Shown here: one piece after another, positions 17,101 to 25,896 of the stretch
Layout of the letters: each line of letters begins with the position of its first letter
How positions within the stretch are numbered: the stretch's first letter is position 1
Origin: an uncultured Candidatus Nitrosopumilus sp.
GTDB taxonomy: Archaea > Thermoproteota > Nitrososphaeria > Nitrososphaerales > Nitrosopumilaceae
Direction: 5' to 3'
Length of the DNA stretch: 59,559 nt
Assembly (NCBI GenBank): GCA_905612485.1
Contig: CAJQSE010000004.1
Coordinates: 1-59,559, forward strand
Position numbers and translations under genes: made by a program
The notes under the pieces: generated by a model
Seen by the model: only the letters and a program-made list of their open reading frames with translations
Database searches by the model: none
What the model was told of the DNA's origin: nothing

Positions 17101-18018
17101 GTGGATTTACTTTCTGATTTAAAAAAAGGAAAACGTGGTGCAATTGCTAAAGCAATAACTATTGTTGAAAACGATCCAAAAGAAACTAAAAAACTTTTAA
17201 AAAAAATTTTTAAAGATTCTGGTAATTCCAGTATCATTGGAATTACTGGACCAGCTGGATCTGGAAAAAGTTCTCTAATTAACAAAACTGTAATTTCATT
17301 AAAAAAATCAGGAACTAAACCTGCTGTTTTAGCAATTGATCCTACTAGTCATGTAACTGGAGGTGCTATTTTGGGTGATAGAGTTAGAATGAGTGAATCA
17401 ACTGATTCTGGAACTTACATTCGAAGTATTGCATCAAGAGGTGCAACTGGAGCTGTTTCACGATCATTGCGAAATAGTATTCGAGTTTTAGAATATGCTG
17501 GTTTTAACCCAATAATTATTGAAAGTGTTGGAGCTGGACAAACTGAAGTTGAAATTTCTAATATTGCAGATATCACTGTAGTTGTTTTTAATCCAAATAC
17601 TGGTGATAGTATTCAAACCATTAAAGCTGGGTTAACTGAAATTGGTGATATCTATGTAGTAAACAAAAGTGATCTTGCTGGAACCAATCAACTTTTTGAT
17701 GCAGTCCGTGATTATATTGGAGACTCTAAAAGAAATCCTACTATTTTAAAAACATCTGTAAAAAAGAATTCTGGTATTGCTGTTTTTGCAAAAACTCTAA
17801 AAGATATGATGGTTATTAAAAAGAAATTTAAAACTGAAAAGGATTTGGAACGATTTGAAGTAGAATTAAAAGACATTGTTTTAAATAACATCAAAGAAAA
17901 GATCGATGAAATGCTAGATTCTGACAAAACTTTCTCTACTTATCTTAAAAAATTACAATCAAAAAAAATAGATCCATTTACTGCTGCTGACAAAATTACA
18001 AAATCTTTCATAAAGTAA
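17101..18018 (+). CDS. meaB: MeaB/ArgK-type GTPase, methylmalonyl-CoA mutase chaperone
   Basis: A G3E GTPase that gates cobalamin loading and protects methylmalonyl-CoA mutase. Walker A is GPAGSGKSS at residues 50-58. Further motifs are AIDPTSHVTGGAILGDR, ESVGAGQTEVE and NKSD at 188-191. The start is GTG at 17101. It sits 4 nt upstream of the mutase large subunit, the classic meaB-mcm pairing. Confidence 0.92.
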   Translation: MDLLSDLKKGKRGAIAKAITIVENDPKETKKLLKKIFKDSGNSSIIGITGPAGSGKSSLINKTVISLKKSGTKPAVLAIDPTSHVTGGAILGDRVRMSESTDSGTYIRSIASRGATGAVSRSLRNSIRVLEYAGFNPIIIESVGAGQTEVEISNIADITVVVFNPNTGDSIQTIKAGLTEIGDIYVVNKSDLAGTNQLFDAVRDYIGDSKRNPTILKTSVKKNSGIAVFAKTLKDMMVIKKKFKTEKDLERFEVELKDIVLNNIKEKIDEMLDSDKTFSTYLKKLQSKKIDPFTAADKITKSFIK

Positions 18019-18022
18019 TATC

Positions 18023-19624
18023 ATGGTAACAAAAAAATCCACAAAATCAAATGCCCCTGAAAAGAAAATATTTACTGATTCTGAATATTCTGTAAAACGT
18101 ATTTATCAAAAATCTCCAAAGAAAAAACCAATTGAAGATGCTGGAAAATATCCTTTTACTAGAGGTATACATCCTGGAATGTTCCGTGAAAGATTCTGGA
18201 CCATGAGACAATATTCTGGATTTGGTGATGCAAAACTAACTAATGAGAGATTCAAATTTATGCTTGAAAAAGGACAAACCGGCCTCAGTATGGCCTTTGA
18301 TCTACCTACTCAAATTGGCTATGATTCTGATTCTTCTCAATCTGAGGGTGAAGTTGGAAAAGTTGGAGTTTCTATTACATCAATTAAGGATATGATGACT
18401 GCTTTTGATGGAATTCCTCTTGGTAAAGTTAGTTCTTCTATGACCATTAATTCTACTGCATCCACATTACTTGCATATTATATTGCAGTTGGCGAAGCTC
18501 AAGGATTCAAAAGTAATGAACTTAGAGGAACAACTCAAAATGATATTTTAAAAGAATACATTGCAAGAAATACTTACATTTATCCACCACAACCTTCTAT
18601 GCGACTAATTGGTGACATGATTGAATATTGTGCAGAAAAAGTTCCTTCTTGGTATCCTGTTTCAATATCTGGATATCATATGAGAGAAGCTGGCTGTACT
18701 GCAACTCAAGAAGTTGCATTTACTTTAGCAAATGCAATTGCATATATTCAAACTTGTATTGATAAGGGTTTGAAAATTGATGACTTTGCACCTCGTTTGT
18801 CATTTTTCTTTTGTTGCACTATTGAATTCTTTGAAGAAGTTGCAAAGTTTAGAGTTGCAAGAAAAATATATGCTAAAATTATGAAAGAAAAATTCCATGC
18901 AAAAAATCCTCGTTCTTTACAATTAAAATTCCATACTCAAACTAGTGGTGAATCATTAACTGCACAACAACCAAATAACAACATTGTACGAGTTGCAATT
19001 CAAACTATGGCTGCAGTTGCAGGTGGTACGCAATCACTTCATACAAATTCTAGAGATGAAGCACTTGCACTTCCAACAGAAGAATCTGCAAAAATTGCTC
19101 TTAGAACTCAACAAATTGTAGCACATGAAAGTGGTATTACTAAGACTGCTGATCCTCTTGCTGGCTCTTATTATCTTGAAGAACTATGTGACCAAATTGA
19201 GGCTGATGTTTGGAAATATTTGAAGAAAGTAGAAAGAATGGGAGGTTCTGTTAAAGCAATTGAAAAAGGATTTTTCCAATCTGAAATTAGAGCAAATGCA
19301 TATCGTCTCAAAAAAGAAACTGATAACGGAGATAGGATTATTGTTGGTGTCAATAAATATTCTGAGGAGGAAAAACAACCTGAATTACTTAGAATTGACG
19401 GTAGGATTGAAGTTCAACAAAAGAAGGCACTCAAAAAATTACGTACAGATAGAGATTCTACAAAATTAGAAAAAGCATTGTCTGCAATGCAAGCTGCTGC
19501 TGATACTGAAGAAAATCTAATGCCCTACATAGTTACAGCTGCAAAAGCATTTGCTACAACTGGTGAAATTAGTAATACTTTCAGAGAAGTGTTTGGTGAA
19601 TATCGTCCAAAAGAGGTCTTTTAA
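18023..19624 (+). CDS. mcmA1: Methylmalonyl-CoA mutase large (catalytic) subunit
   Basis: A 533-aa TIM-barrel subunit without the B12 domain, so it needs the small subunit at 12259-12681. Family motifs include TRGIHPGMFRERFWTMRQYS, GLSMAFDLPTQIGYDSD, QPSMRLIGDMIEY, QTSGESLTAQQPNNNIVR and GGTQSLHTNSRDEALALPT. It runs methylmalonyl-CoA to succinyl-CoA in the 3HP/4HB carbon fixation cycle of thaumarchaea. MeaB lies 4 nt upstream, and the epimerase follows about 500 nt downstream on the same strand. Confidence 0.95.
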   Translation: MVTKKSTKSNAPEKKIFTDSEYSVKRIYQKSPKKKPIEDAGKYPFTRGIHPGMFRERFWTMRQYSGFGDAKLTNERFKFMLEKGQTGLSMAFDLPTQIGYDSDSSQSEGEVGKVGVSITSIKDMMTAFDGIPLGKVSSSMTINSTASTLLAYYIAVGEAQGFKSNELRGTTQNDILKEYIARNTYIYPPQPSMRLIGDMIEYCAEKVPSWYPVSISGYHMREAGCTATQEVAFTLANAIAYIQTCIDKGLKIDDFAPRLSFFFCCTIEFFEEVAKFRVARKIYAKIMKEKFHAKNPRSLQLKFHTQTSGESLTAQQPNNNIVRVAIQTMAAVAGGTQSLHTNSRDEALALPTEESAKIALRTQQIVAHESGITKTADPLAGSYYLEELCDQIEADVWKYLKKVERMGGSVKAIEKGFFQSEIRANAYRLKKETDNGDRIIVGVNKYSEEEKQPELLRIDGRIEVQQKKALKKLRTDRDSTKLEKALSAMQAAADTEENLMPYIVTAAKAFATTGEISNTFREVFGEYRPKEVF

Positions 19625-19770
19625 TTAGATCTTTTCATGATTTTATTTTAATTGTAGATTGTAATTTAATGTCATAAATTGATTCTTTTGTGTGGATATT
19701 TTATTTAATTCATACCTATGCCCCGTGGTTTTAGTCAAACTTAATCTATAATGTCTTTTTGATGTACATT

Positions 19771-19923
19771 ATGTTTGGAAAAGATCAAGCAGAAGAAGCA
19801 AAAAAACAAGCAGAAGAAGCAAAAAAACAAGCAGAAGAATTATTTAAAGAAAGAGAACAAGGAAGACTTGAAGAAATAGCCATATTGGAAAAAAAGATTA
19901 GAGAACATGTCACCAATACTTAG
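19771..19923 (+). CDS. 50-aa charged coiled-coil mini-protein
   Basis: MFGKDQAEEAKKQAEEAKKQ continues as AEELFKEREQGRLEE. Repeats of AEEAKKQ at the DNA level (a 21-bp unit, about 2.5 copies from 19788) make an Ala/Glu/Lys helix likely to form a coiled coil. An in-frame ATG at 19762 is an alternative start. It sits alone in the 500-nt gap between mutase and epimerase. Function unknown; the low complexity lowers confidence. Confidence 0.5.
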   Translation: MFGKDQAEEAKKQAEEAKKQAEELFKEREQGRLEEIAILEKKIREHVTNT

Positions 19924-20124
19924 ATTCTTTTCGCCTAATTTGATGAATTTATTTTCAAAACTTTACTGAATTTTGTTTTTACTTTTAATTCGTTCATCTT
20001 GAAGTATATTCGCATTATTTGTCCCTTAATAAAGCTCGAACATCAATCTAGATATAAAATAAAAATTTCATAATTTTAAAATAAAATAAATCCATTAATA
20101 CTGTAAGTTGATGAGATTTTTTAG

Positions 20125-20520
20125 ATGAAGATTGATCATATTGCAATTGCTGTAAATAATGTTGAAGAATCTGCCAAAGTGTATCAACAGGCATTAGGAG
20201 TTGATAGTGTTGAATTTGAAACCATAGAGTCTGAAGGAGTTAAAGTTGCTATAATTGAATTAGAAAATGGAAGAATTGAATTAATGCAACCAACAAATGA
20301 CTCCAGTCCAATTAAAAAATTCTTAGATAAAAAAGGTCAAGGCTTACATCATATGGCATTAGAAACTGACAACATTGAAGGTGAAATAGAAAGAATGGAA
20401 GGATGTGGAATCCAATTTTTAGGTAAAGTTAGACCTGGATCTGCTGGAACTAAAGTTACTTTTATTCATCCAAAATCATTAAACGGTGTTTTGACAGAAT
20501 TATGCTCTCATCCAAATTAA
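20125..20520 (+). CDS. mce: Methylmalonyl-CoA epimerase (VOC family)
   Basis: Interconverts the (S) and (R) forms of methylmalonyl-CoA ahead of the mutase. The 131-aa protein has the two VOC modules: MKIDHIAIAVNNVEESAKVY with His5, and GLHHMALETDNIEGEI with His76. Glu52 (RIELMQP) and Glu125 (LTELCSH) complete the metal site. Length and motifs are canonical. It is downstream of the mutase large subunit on the same strand. Confidence 0.93.
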   Translation: MKIDHIAIAVNNVEESAKVYQQALGVDSVEFETIESEGVKVAIIELENGRIELMQPTNDSSPIKKFLDKKGQGLHHMALETDNIEGEIERMEGCGIQFLGKVRPGSAGTKVTFIHPKSLNGVLTELCSHPN

Positions 20521-20545
20521 TATTTTAAGAAATTTAATTTCTAAA

Positions 20546-21160
20546 TTATATTTCAAGTTTATTTTTTAAATTATTTAATTTTGATATAATTTTATTTTTT
20601 TCTGGATCAGGAATACTTGTTTTTTGGATTTCCTTTTTTATATCGTCAATAACTTCTAAAATACCTCCATTTGATTTTGTTTCTCCAAAGTTCATTTGAT
20701 CAAATCCCTCCTTCTCTGTTTTATCTATTTCATGAATTCCTTCTGGTAATATTTCATAAATTTTAATTAATTTGTCGTTTTGTCTTTGTGGTGACATTAA
20801 AACTAATTGATTTTTTCTTAATTCTTCTATTTGATTTATAATTTTATTCTCATCAATTCCTAAAATTTCTATGATTTGATTTTGATTACATGACTTTATT
20901 TGTAATAATCTTAGAATCTTCCCCCATATTGGAATTTTAGAATTCCAAAGTATCTCTCGAGCTAATTCGGTAATAGTAAATGTTCCATCACTATTTAATG
21001 AAATAAATTTTCTGTCTTTTAATGATGCCAATGTATCTAAAATTTTTCCAACTCCATATCTTTTTAATTCTGAATTTTCTAAATTATTTTCATTAAACGT
21101 TCCTTTTTCTTTAATTGCTAGCGTTAATACTTCTAAATCTATAGTTCCTAATTTTCTCAT
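20546..21160 (-). CDS. Hypothetical protein, probable winged-helix domain
   Basis: A 204-aa soluble, Lys/Glu/Ile-rich protein. Residues about 10-75 (LEVLTLAIKEKGTF, then TLASLKDRKFISLNSDGTF and TELAREILW) have the helix-helix-helix-strand-strand rhythm of a winged helix. A second such unit seems to follow at about 80-140 (NQNQIIEILGIDENKIINQI). The C-terminus is helical. There is no diagnostic family motif; a regulator is inferred. It lies between mce and sodA on the opposite strand. Confidence 0.55.
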   Translation of the reverse strand: MRKLGTIDLEVLTLAIKEKGTFNENNLENSELKRYGVGKILDTLASLKDRKFISLNSDGTFTITELAREILWNSKIPIWGKILRLLQIKSCNQNQIIEILGIDENKIINQIEELRKNQLVLMSPQRQNDKLIKIYEILPEGIHEIDKTEKEGFDQMNFGETKSNGGILEVIDDIKKEIQKTSIPDPEKNKIISKLNNLKNKLEI

Positions 21161-21209
21161 ATTTTTATTCTAACTTGAAGAATATATGTGGATTATCTTT
21201 GTATATTGT

Positions 21210-21830
21210 ATGGTCCTTTATCAGCTTCCAAAATTATCTTATGAATACCATGAATTAGAGCCATTCATTGATGCTAAAACTATGAAAATTCATCATGCAA
21301 AACACCATCAAGCATATGTTGATGGATTAAACACCTCTCTTAGTGCTATTGGCGCTGAATCACATCCAAAATATATTTCAGCAATTTTATCTGAATTAAC
21401 TGCTATTCCTGAATCTGGACGATCTGCCATTAATTTTTTTGGAGGTGGTTTTGAAAACCATAAATTATTTTGGGAAACACTAACTCCTAATGGCGATAAC
21501 ATTCCTGGAGGACAATTGGAAGATCAAATTGATGTTTATTTTGATAATTTTGAAAATTTTAAAAAAATATTTTTAGAAAAAGCTATTTCTATTCAAGGTA
21601 GTGGTTGGTGTTGGTTAGTTTTTAATGAAACTTATCATAAAATTGAAATTATCACCACTCCTAACCAAGATAGTCCATGGACCCTTCAAAAAACACCTTT
21701 ACTTGGAATAGACATGTGGGAGCATGCTTATTATTTGAAATTTCAAAACAAACGTCCTGATTATGTTGAATCTTGGTGGAATGTTGTAAATTGGGATTAT
21801 GTTAATAATCGATTTGAAGAAATTTTTTAA
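21210..21830 (+). CDS. sod: Superoxide dismutase (Fe/Mn family)
   Basis: Dismutates superoxide in the cytoplasm. Metal ligands can be placed at His28 (IHHAKHHQAYVDGLN), His84 (NHKLFWETL), Asp168 and His172 (GIDMWEHAYYL). The C-terminal YVESWWNVVNWDYVNNRF is typical. ATG 21210 (MVLYQLPKLSYEY) gives the usual N-terminus and 206 aa; the frame is open to 21186 but that extension is not family-like. Metal choice (Fe, Mn or both) cannot be fixed by eye. Confidence 0.93.
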   Translation: MVLYQLPKLSYEYHELEPFIDAKTMKIHHAKHHQAYVDGLNTSLSAIGAESHPKYISAILSELTAIPESGRSAINFFGGGFENHKLFWETLTPNGDNIPGGQLEDQIDVYFDNFENFKKIFLEKAISIQGSGWCWLVFNETYHKIEIITTPNQDSPWTLQKTPLLGIDMWEHAYYLKFQNKRPDYVESWWNVVNWDYVNNRFEEIF

Positions 21831-21866
21831 AAAAGATTCATTAAGAATTATTGTTTACTGATTTTC

Positions 21867-22118
21867 ATGGATATGATGCTTGAAGAAGAATTAATTGATC
21901 TAATGACTTTTTGTTTACAAAATCCTGACTCTTCTGAAATAAATGACAAACACTCTAGAATTATTGAAATTGGTGGTGAAATCTATGCTGATGGTGGAGT
22001 TGATGCTTTAGAAAATTTTTCTTTCGTGCTAAAAAATAGAATTATTCAAGAAATAGAAAAAGATCCATCGCCATTGCTTTCGCTCTGGCATGGCCTTACT
22101 AGTGATTGGCCGACTTAA
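21867..22118 (+). CDS. Hypothetical 83-aa protein
   Basis: An acidic, helical soluble protein (MLEEELIDLMTFCLQNPDSS, then EIGGEIYADGGVDALENFSF and a C-terminus SLWHGLTSDWPT). It has no Cys pair or membrane segment. It follows sod by 36 nt on the same strand. I do not recognise a family; codon usage and size suggest a real small gene. Confidence 0.55.
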   Translation: MDMMLEEELIDLMTFCLQNPDSSEINDKHSRIIEIGGEIYADGGVDALENFSFVLKNRIIQEIEKDPSPLLSLWHGLTSDWPT

Positions 22119-22135
22119 ATTTTCAATAGAAAATT

Positions 22136-22279
22136 TTATCCTCTACCAATTCTAAAAATGGCTGTACTACATGTAGGGCATGTGCCTTTAATTGCAGGTT
22201 TTCCATTTTTCATGGTGTATGGTGCTGGACTGCCGATTTCTCGTTTGTCGCGACACTTTACACAATATCCTATTGTCAT
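22136..22279 (-). CDS. DUF5679-type zinc-ribbon protein (47 aa)
   Basis: MTIGYCVKCRDKREIGSPAP, then YTMKNGKPAIKGTCPTCSTA and IFRIGRG. Two CxxC pairs (Cys6/9 and Cys34/37) frame the family's MKNGxPAxxGxCPxC core, as in archaeal DUF5679. Its ATG overlaps the TGA of an upstream 54-aa gene (ATGA), so translation is probably coupled. Function unknown; a divergent Cys-less relative is at 38074-38286. Confidence 0.75.
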   Translation of the reverse strand: MTIGYCVKCRDKREIGSPAPYTMKNGKPAIKGTCPTCSTAIFRIGRG

Positions 22280-22440
22280 AAATCAATTAGGCTCATTGTT
22301 GTATTAGCACGATCTTGTTGAACTTTTTTTACTAATAGGCAAATATCTGATCTTATTTTTTCTGTTCCGCAACTACTTTTTTCGTATCGGATTTCTGTTT
22401 TAATTTTTTCCCTTAAATTTTTACACGATAATAATCCCAT
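22276..22440 (-). CDS. Hypothetical 54-aa protein, coupled to the DUF5679 gene
   Basis: ATG 22440 opens MGLLSCKNLREKIKTEIRYE, then KSSCGTEKIRSDICLLVKKV and a short tail. The start lies inside the 3' end of the 438-aa HD-domain gene (28-nt overlap), and its TGA overlaps the DUF5679 ATG. The chained overlaps on one strand support a real three-gene operon. It is a basic helical protein with three Cys. No known family. Confidence 0.5.
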   Translation of the reverse strand: MGLLSCKNLREKIKTEIRYEKSSCGTEKIRSDICLLVKKVQQDRANTTMSLIDL

Positions 22441-23729
22441 CTTTCAGGATCAAATAATTGAACAAATTCTGCATCTTCTTTATCTATTCTTGCTTTAATT
22501 ACATCACGTAATGCAAAACTTGTCATAAACTTGTATTTCATAGAATGTGCTTGCATTATGAACATATGTCTCATTTCACTACCTCCACGTAATCCCCAAT
22601 ACCCCATTTTTAATGCTAAAGGTTCTAAAAATATCGTATTTTTTAACCCATAATTTTCATCTTTTATTTCTTCGCGTAATTGATATTTTTCAAGCGGTCC
22701 ACCTTTACAAAATCCTACTATCTCCCCATTACTATTGTTTAATCTTAGTGTATTGATTATTGTTTCTGGATATTTTATTGATTCTTTAAAATTTTCTTTT
22801 CCAAATTGTAATGGTTTTGGTAATTCTAAAAATATATTATACAATAATTGAATAAATTCTGCATCACCTTGTATTGATTGGTTTTCTATGGTTGGAATTA
22901 ATTTAAGATTTTCATATGCATAATCTGCTTGAATGCTTACTTCTTGTTGCCTAATTCTCATGAATGATAAAACTGTATCAAAGAAATTCTTCCTCATTTC
23001 TTTTGGTAGTGCTTTAAGAATTGCTTTTGACATTGATGCTTCTTTATTTAATATTTCTTCAAAATATGCAACAGCCGTTCTTATAATTACTGATGGTCTC
23101 CATGCAAGTGCATGTGCATTCATTTTTGCCATTTCCATTGCTTTTGTAAAATCACCTAATGCATAACCACTAATTCTATCTACTACTGATAGATATTCTC
23201 CAATTCCCATAACGTGTTGTTGTAATTCTAAATTTTTTCTTGTTATTTCTGATCTTTCAAAACATTGTTTTATTTCCTTTTCTGCATCATTTTTTATTTC
23301 TCCACTCCATGGATATGTTGTTCTTAAAATTAACACTTTAATTATTTCTAAATCAATCTCAGCAGAAATTAATAATTCACGTAACTTTTTATCCATTGAA
23401 ATAAATTTCAAAACATTTTTTTCATGTGGTTTATCTACACTTTTTTGCGGATCAAAATCATGAAATAATGCTGCAACATACAGGTATTTTTTATCCTCTT
23501 CAGTTAGTTGAATTTTTTCTTGATTTATAGCTAAAAGTGATACATATGTTACTTCTAATTCATGATAGATGTTATGATATCCATAATATTCTGTTCCTAA
23601 TCCTTGACTTTCAAATAGATCAATTGTATAATCTAACATTTCTAAATAACAATCATCTTCTAATCCATGCTGTGTCATTAAACTGAGAATTTCATTTCTC
23701 ATTGAATGAGTATTTGCAAATTTTTGCAT
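22413..23729 (-). CDS. HD-domain protein with C-terminal uncharacterised domain
   Basis: A 438-aa protein. Residues about 45-190 carry HD-superfamily metal ligands: YHNIYHELEV (His52, His56) and AALFHDFDP (His90-Asp91), with a later Asp in YLSVVDRISGY. This predicts a metal-dependent phosphohydrolase, for example on nucleotides. The C-terminal part (about 320-438) has GEIVGFCKGGPLEKYQL and GLRGGSEMRHMFIMQAHSMK, reminiscent of an acyl-CoA N-acyltransferase core but not decisive. The substrate is unknown. Two small genes follow it with overlaps. Confidence 0.65.
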   Translation of the reverse strand: MQKFANTHSMRNEILSLMTQHGLEDDCYLEMLDYTIDLFESQGLGTEYYGYHNIYHELEVTYVSLLAINQEKIQLTEEDKKYLYVAALFHDFDPQKSVDKPHEKNVLKFISMDKKLRELLISAEIDLEIIKVLILRTTYPWSGEIKNDAEKEIKQCFERSEITRKNLELQQHVMGIGEYLSVVDRISGYALGDFTKAMEMAKMNAHALAWRPSVIIRTAVAYFEEILNKEASMSKAILKALPKEMRKNFFDTVLSFMRIRQQEVSIQADYAYENLKLIPTIENQSIQGDAEFIQLLYNIFLELPKPLQFGKENFKESIKYPETIINTLRLNNSNGEIVGFCKGGPLEKYQLREEIKDENYGLKNTIFLEPLALKMGYWGLRGGSEMRHMFIMQAHSMKYKFMTSFALRDVIKARIDKEDAEFVQLFDPERWDYYRVKI

Positions 23730-23859
23730 TATACTTCGATCATAATTTAACTTTTTAAAGATATTCCAATATCTTTTGAAATATTGAATGTGGATAATCG
23801 GCTATTTTCTTATGTATTAATCACAAGATTCAATACAATTAGTTTTCAAATTTTTCTTA

Positions 23860-24264
23860 ATGTCCGTTAATTCTAATTTACTTGAAACTCTAATGAAATA
23901 TACTATTAAACATTCACCTAAGTTTGTTCTTCATCTAAATGATCACCTCTATAATTTGGTCAACGTGTCTATTGAAAATTCTCCTGTTCCTGTGAATGAA
24001 CCTACAACTCGTGGCGGTGTATATTTCTCAGAAAAATTTGCACATAAAATGAAGGGTTCTACAGAAGATCTTAATGTTGTGCCATTACTTACTAAAAAAA
24101 TGCTTGGCCCTAATACTGAATTTGGTGAATTGAAAATTTCTTGCCAAATTGAATTTACTGGAAAATTTGTTTCTGTTGATATTTTTACTAATTTAACTAA
24201 TAGTTTACAAACTCCAAATTCAATTGAATTAAGTATGATTATTGTGAAATTAGAATTAGTTTAA
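23860..24264 (+). CDS. Hypothetical 134-aa protein
   Basis: Soluble alpha/beta product: MSVNSNLLETLMKYTIKHSP at the start, a central EPTTRGGVYFSEKFAHKMKG, and a beta-rich end (LKISCQIEFTGKFVSVDIFT). I do not recognise the family. It overlaps the convergent J-domain gene by 4 nt. Confidence 0.55.
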   Translation: MSVNSNLLETLMKYTIKHSPKFVLHLNDHLYNLVNVSIENSPVPVNEPTTRGGVYFSEKFAHKMKGSTEDLNVVPLLTKKMLGPNTEFGELKISCQIEFTGKFVSVDIFTNLTNSLQTPNSIELSMIIVKLELV

Positions 24265-24815
24265 TTTGATTTCATATATTTATCATATTTTTCTTTAGAT
24301 TCTACATCTGATAATATTTCATATGCTTTATTGATTTTTATCATTTCTTGTTCTGAATTTTCTTTTGTTTTATCTGGATGCGTTTTTTTTGCTAATTCTC
24401 TAAAATTTTTCTTTATTTCTTTAGGTGATGCATTTATTTTTACTCCTAAGATTTCATAATAATTTGGCAAATCATTATTTTCAACCTGATCCCTAAATTC
24501 TCTTTCTTGTTTACTGTTTCCTCTTTTACCAATTTCTTCATAATCCTCTCCCCAACTAGAATGATATTTTTCATAGGTTCTATCTTTTTTTGATTCATGT
24601 TCTTGTTTATCGTATGTTGTTTTTTTCCTTAAAATTATATCTCTTGCTAGAAATAGAAATATTGCAATTACTATAATTGAAAATCCTGTAAACAAAATTA
24701 TTTTTTCTTCATCTGAAATTTTTAATTCTCTGTCTGATTCATTTGTTTGAGCATACGATGTTTGTAGTGTTCCAATCATTATTGTCAATATTATTAAAAT
24801 TTTTAATTCATTCAT
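24261..24815 (-). CDS. Membrane-anchored J-domain protein (DnaJ-like)
   Basis: A 184-aa protein with a signal-like hydrophobic start (LKILIILTIMIGTLQTSYAQ) and a transmembrane helix at about 40-57. A charged linker leads to a C-terminal J domain: NYYEILGVKINASPKEIKKN then ELAKKTHPDKT, with HPD at 146-148. There is no Gly/Phe region or zinc fingers, so it is a type III J protein that would recruit Hsp70 (DnaK) to the membrane. If the first helix is cleaved, the topology puts the J domain in the cytoplasm. Confidence 0.8.
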   Translation of the reverse strand: MNELKILIILTIMIGTLQTSYAQTNESDRELKISDEEKIILFTGFSIIVIAIFLFLARDIILRKKTTYDKQEHESKKDRTYEKYHSSWGEDYEEIGKRGNSKQEREFRDQVENNDLPNYYEILGVKINASPKEIKKNFRELAKKTHPDKTKENSEQEMIKINKAYEILSDVESKEKYDKYMKSN

Positions 24816-24977
24816 TTTCTTATCTAAATTTGAAATCTCTATTTGAAGTATTTAGTCGTATATTCTTTTAAAATATTTTTTAAATTAACAATCTTAGTTC
24901 ATTTTAAATTCAATAAATTGACTTCATTTGACCTTTTTTTTGTTCAAATTTAATACATATGAAAACTAACTAATTTT

Positions 24978-25205
24978 ATGACTAAAATTGATGAACTTGT
25001 ATTTAGTGGAAAATCTTTTTTAGAAAATGGCGATTTTAATAAATCTCTTGAGTTTTTTGAGCAAGCTCTTCTAATAGATCCAAAAAATCCTGATTTATGG
25101 AATTACAAGGGAACTGCACTTAGAAGTTTGGGACGTTATGGGGAATCTATGGATTGTTTTAATAATTCATTAAAACTCGATCCTCGCGATAAATTTGCAT
25201 CCTGA
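24978..25205 (+). CDS. Short TPR protein
   Basis: A 75-aa protein with about two tetratricopeptide repeats: FLENGDFNKSLEFFEQALLI then NPDLWNYKGTALRSLGRYGE and MDCFNNSLKLDPRDKFAS. The TPR consensus (W/L-G-Y-A-F-A-P positions) is clear. It probably mediates protein-protein contacts. A second TPR gene lies directly downstream; the two may derive from one ancestral gene. Confidence 0.7.
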   Translation: MTKIDELVFSGKSFLENGDFNKSLEFFEQALLIDPKNPDLWNYKGTALRSLGRYGESMDCFNNSLKLDPRDKFAS

Positions 25206-25285
25206 ATATTTTTTAATTTTTCTTTTACGACTAATTTTAATTATTTTCTTATTCCTAGGTAATATCAGAATCACTTAGGTTTTAA

Positions 25286-25294
25286 TTTAAAATA
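25286..25294 (+). promoter_or_regulatory. TATA box for the downstream TPR gene
   Basis: The TTTAAAATA element is centred about 22-25 nt before ATG 25311, suggesting that translation of the TPR gene was meant to start there rather than at the internal TTG at 25402. Confidence 0.4.
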
Positions 25295-25310
25295 TCTCCC
25301 ATACGGGTTA

Positions 25311-25896
25311 ATGCAAAAATTAATTTCTTTTCCTCAAAAAAAAACTAAAATCATTTGAATTTGAGGATCACTATATTATTGACAATGTATTAGAAAATTT
25401 ATTGAATGAAGAGGTGAATACATTATTTTTACAAGCTAATACTTGTCTTGATAATGAGGATTTTTCTGAATCTATAAAATTCTATGATTTAATTTTAAAG
25501 ATTGATTCTAACAATATTCTTGCTTTGATTGACAAGGGCACTACTTTACAAATTCTAGGTCGAATTAAATTGGCTATTAGGTGCTTTGATAAAGCACTTG
25601 AAATTTCCCCCCATAATATTGATGCATTAATCAATAAAGGCTCTGCACTTCATTTAGATGAGAAATATTTGAATGCGATTGACTGTTATGATGCAGCTTT
25701 AAAAATTGATAAAAAATGCTCCATGGCACTTGCATACAAAGGACTTTCTTTAGGTGAATTGGGTAATCTCAATGAAGCAATTGATTATTTTAAAAGAGCA
25801 TTATCTGTTGATAGATATTGTACTCTTGCACAAATATCTAAAGAAACTGCTCAAAATCTTTTAAATTCATCTAGTCCAAAATTTAAAAAACTGTAA
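25311..25896 (+). CDS. TPR protein, apparent +1 frameshift in an A9 run
   Basis: The uninterrupted frame begins at TTG 25402 (164 aa) and holds three to four TPR units (ALIDKGTTLQILGRIKLAIR, then ALINKGSALHLDEKYLNAID and ALAYKGLSLGELGNLNEAID). The same frame remains coding-like further upstream (SFEFEDHYIIDNVLENLLNE) but has no start codon. An ATG at 25311, correctly spaced from a TATA box, opens MQKLISFPQKK in another frame. The two join if the A9 run at 25336-25344 is read as A8. The gene is therefore a recent indel mutant, a sequencing error, or uses slippage on poly-A. Confidence 0.6.

Noticed and set aside
22933-23166. 77-codon frame antisense to the HD-domain gene
   Set aside because: A shadow of the real gene; no start signal or family.
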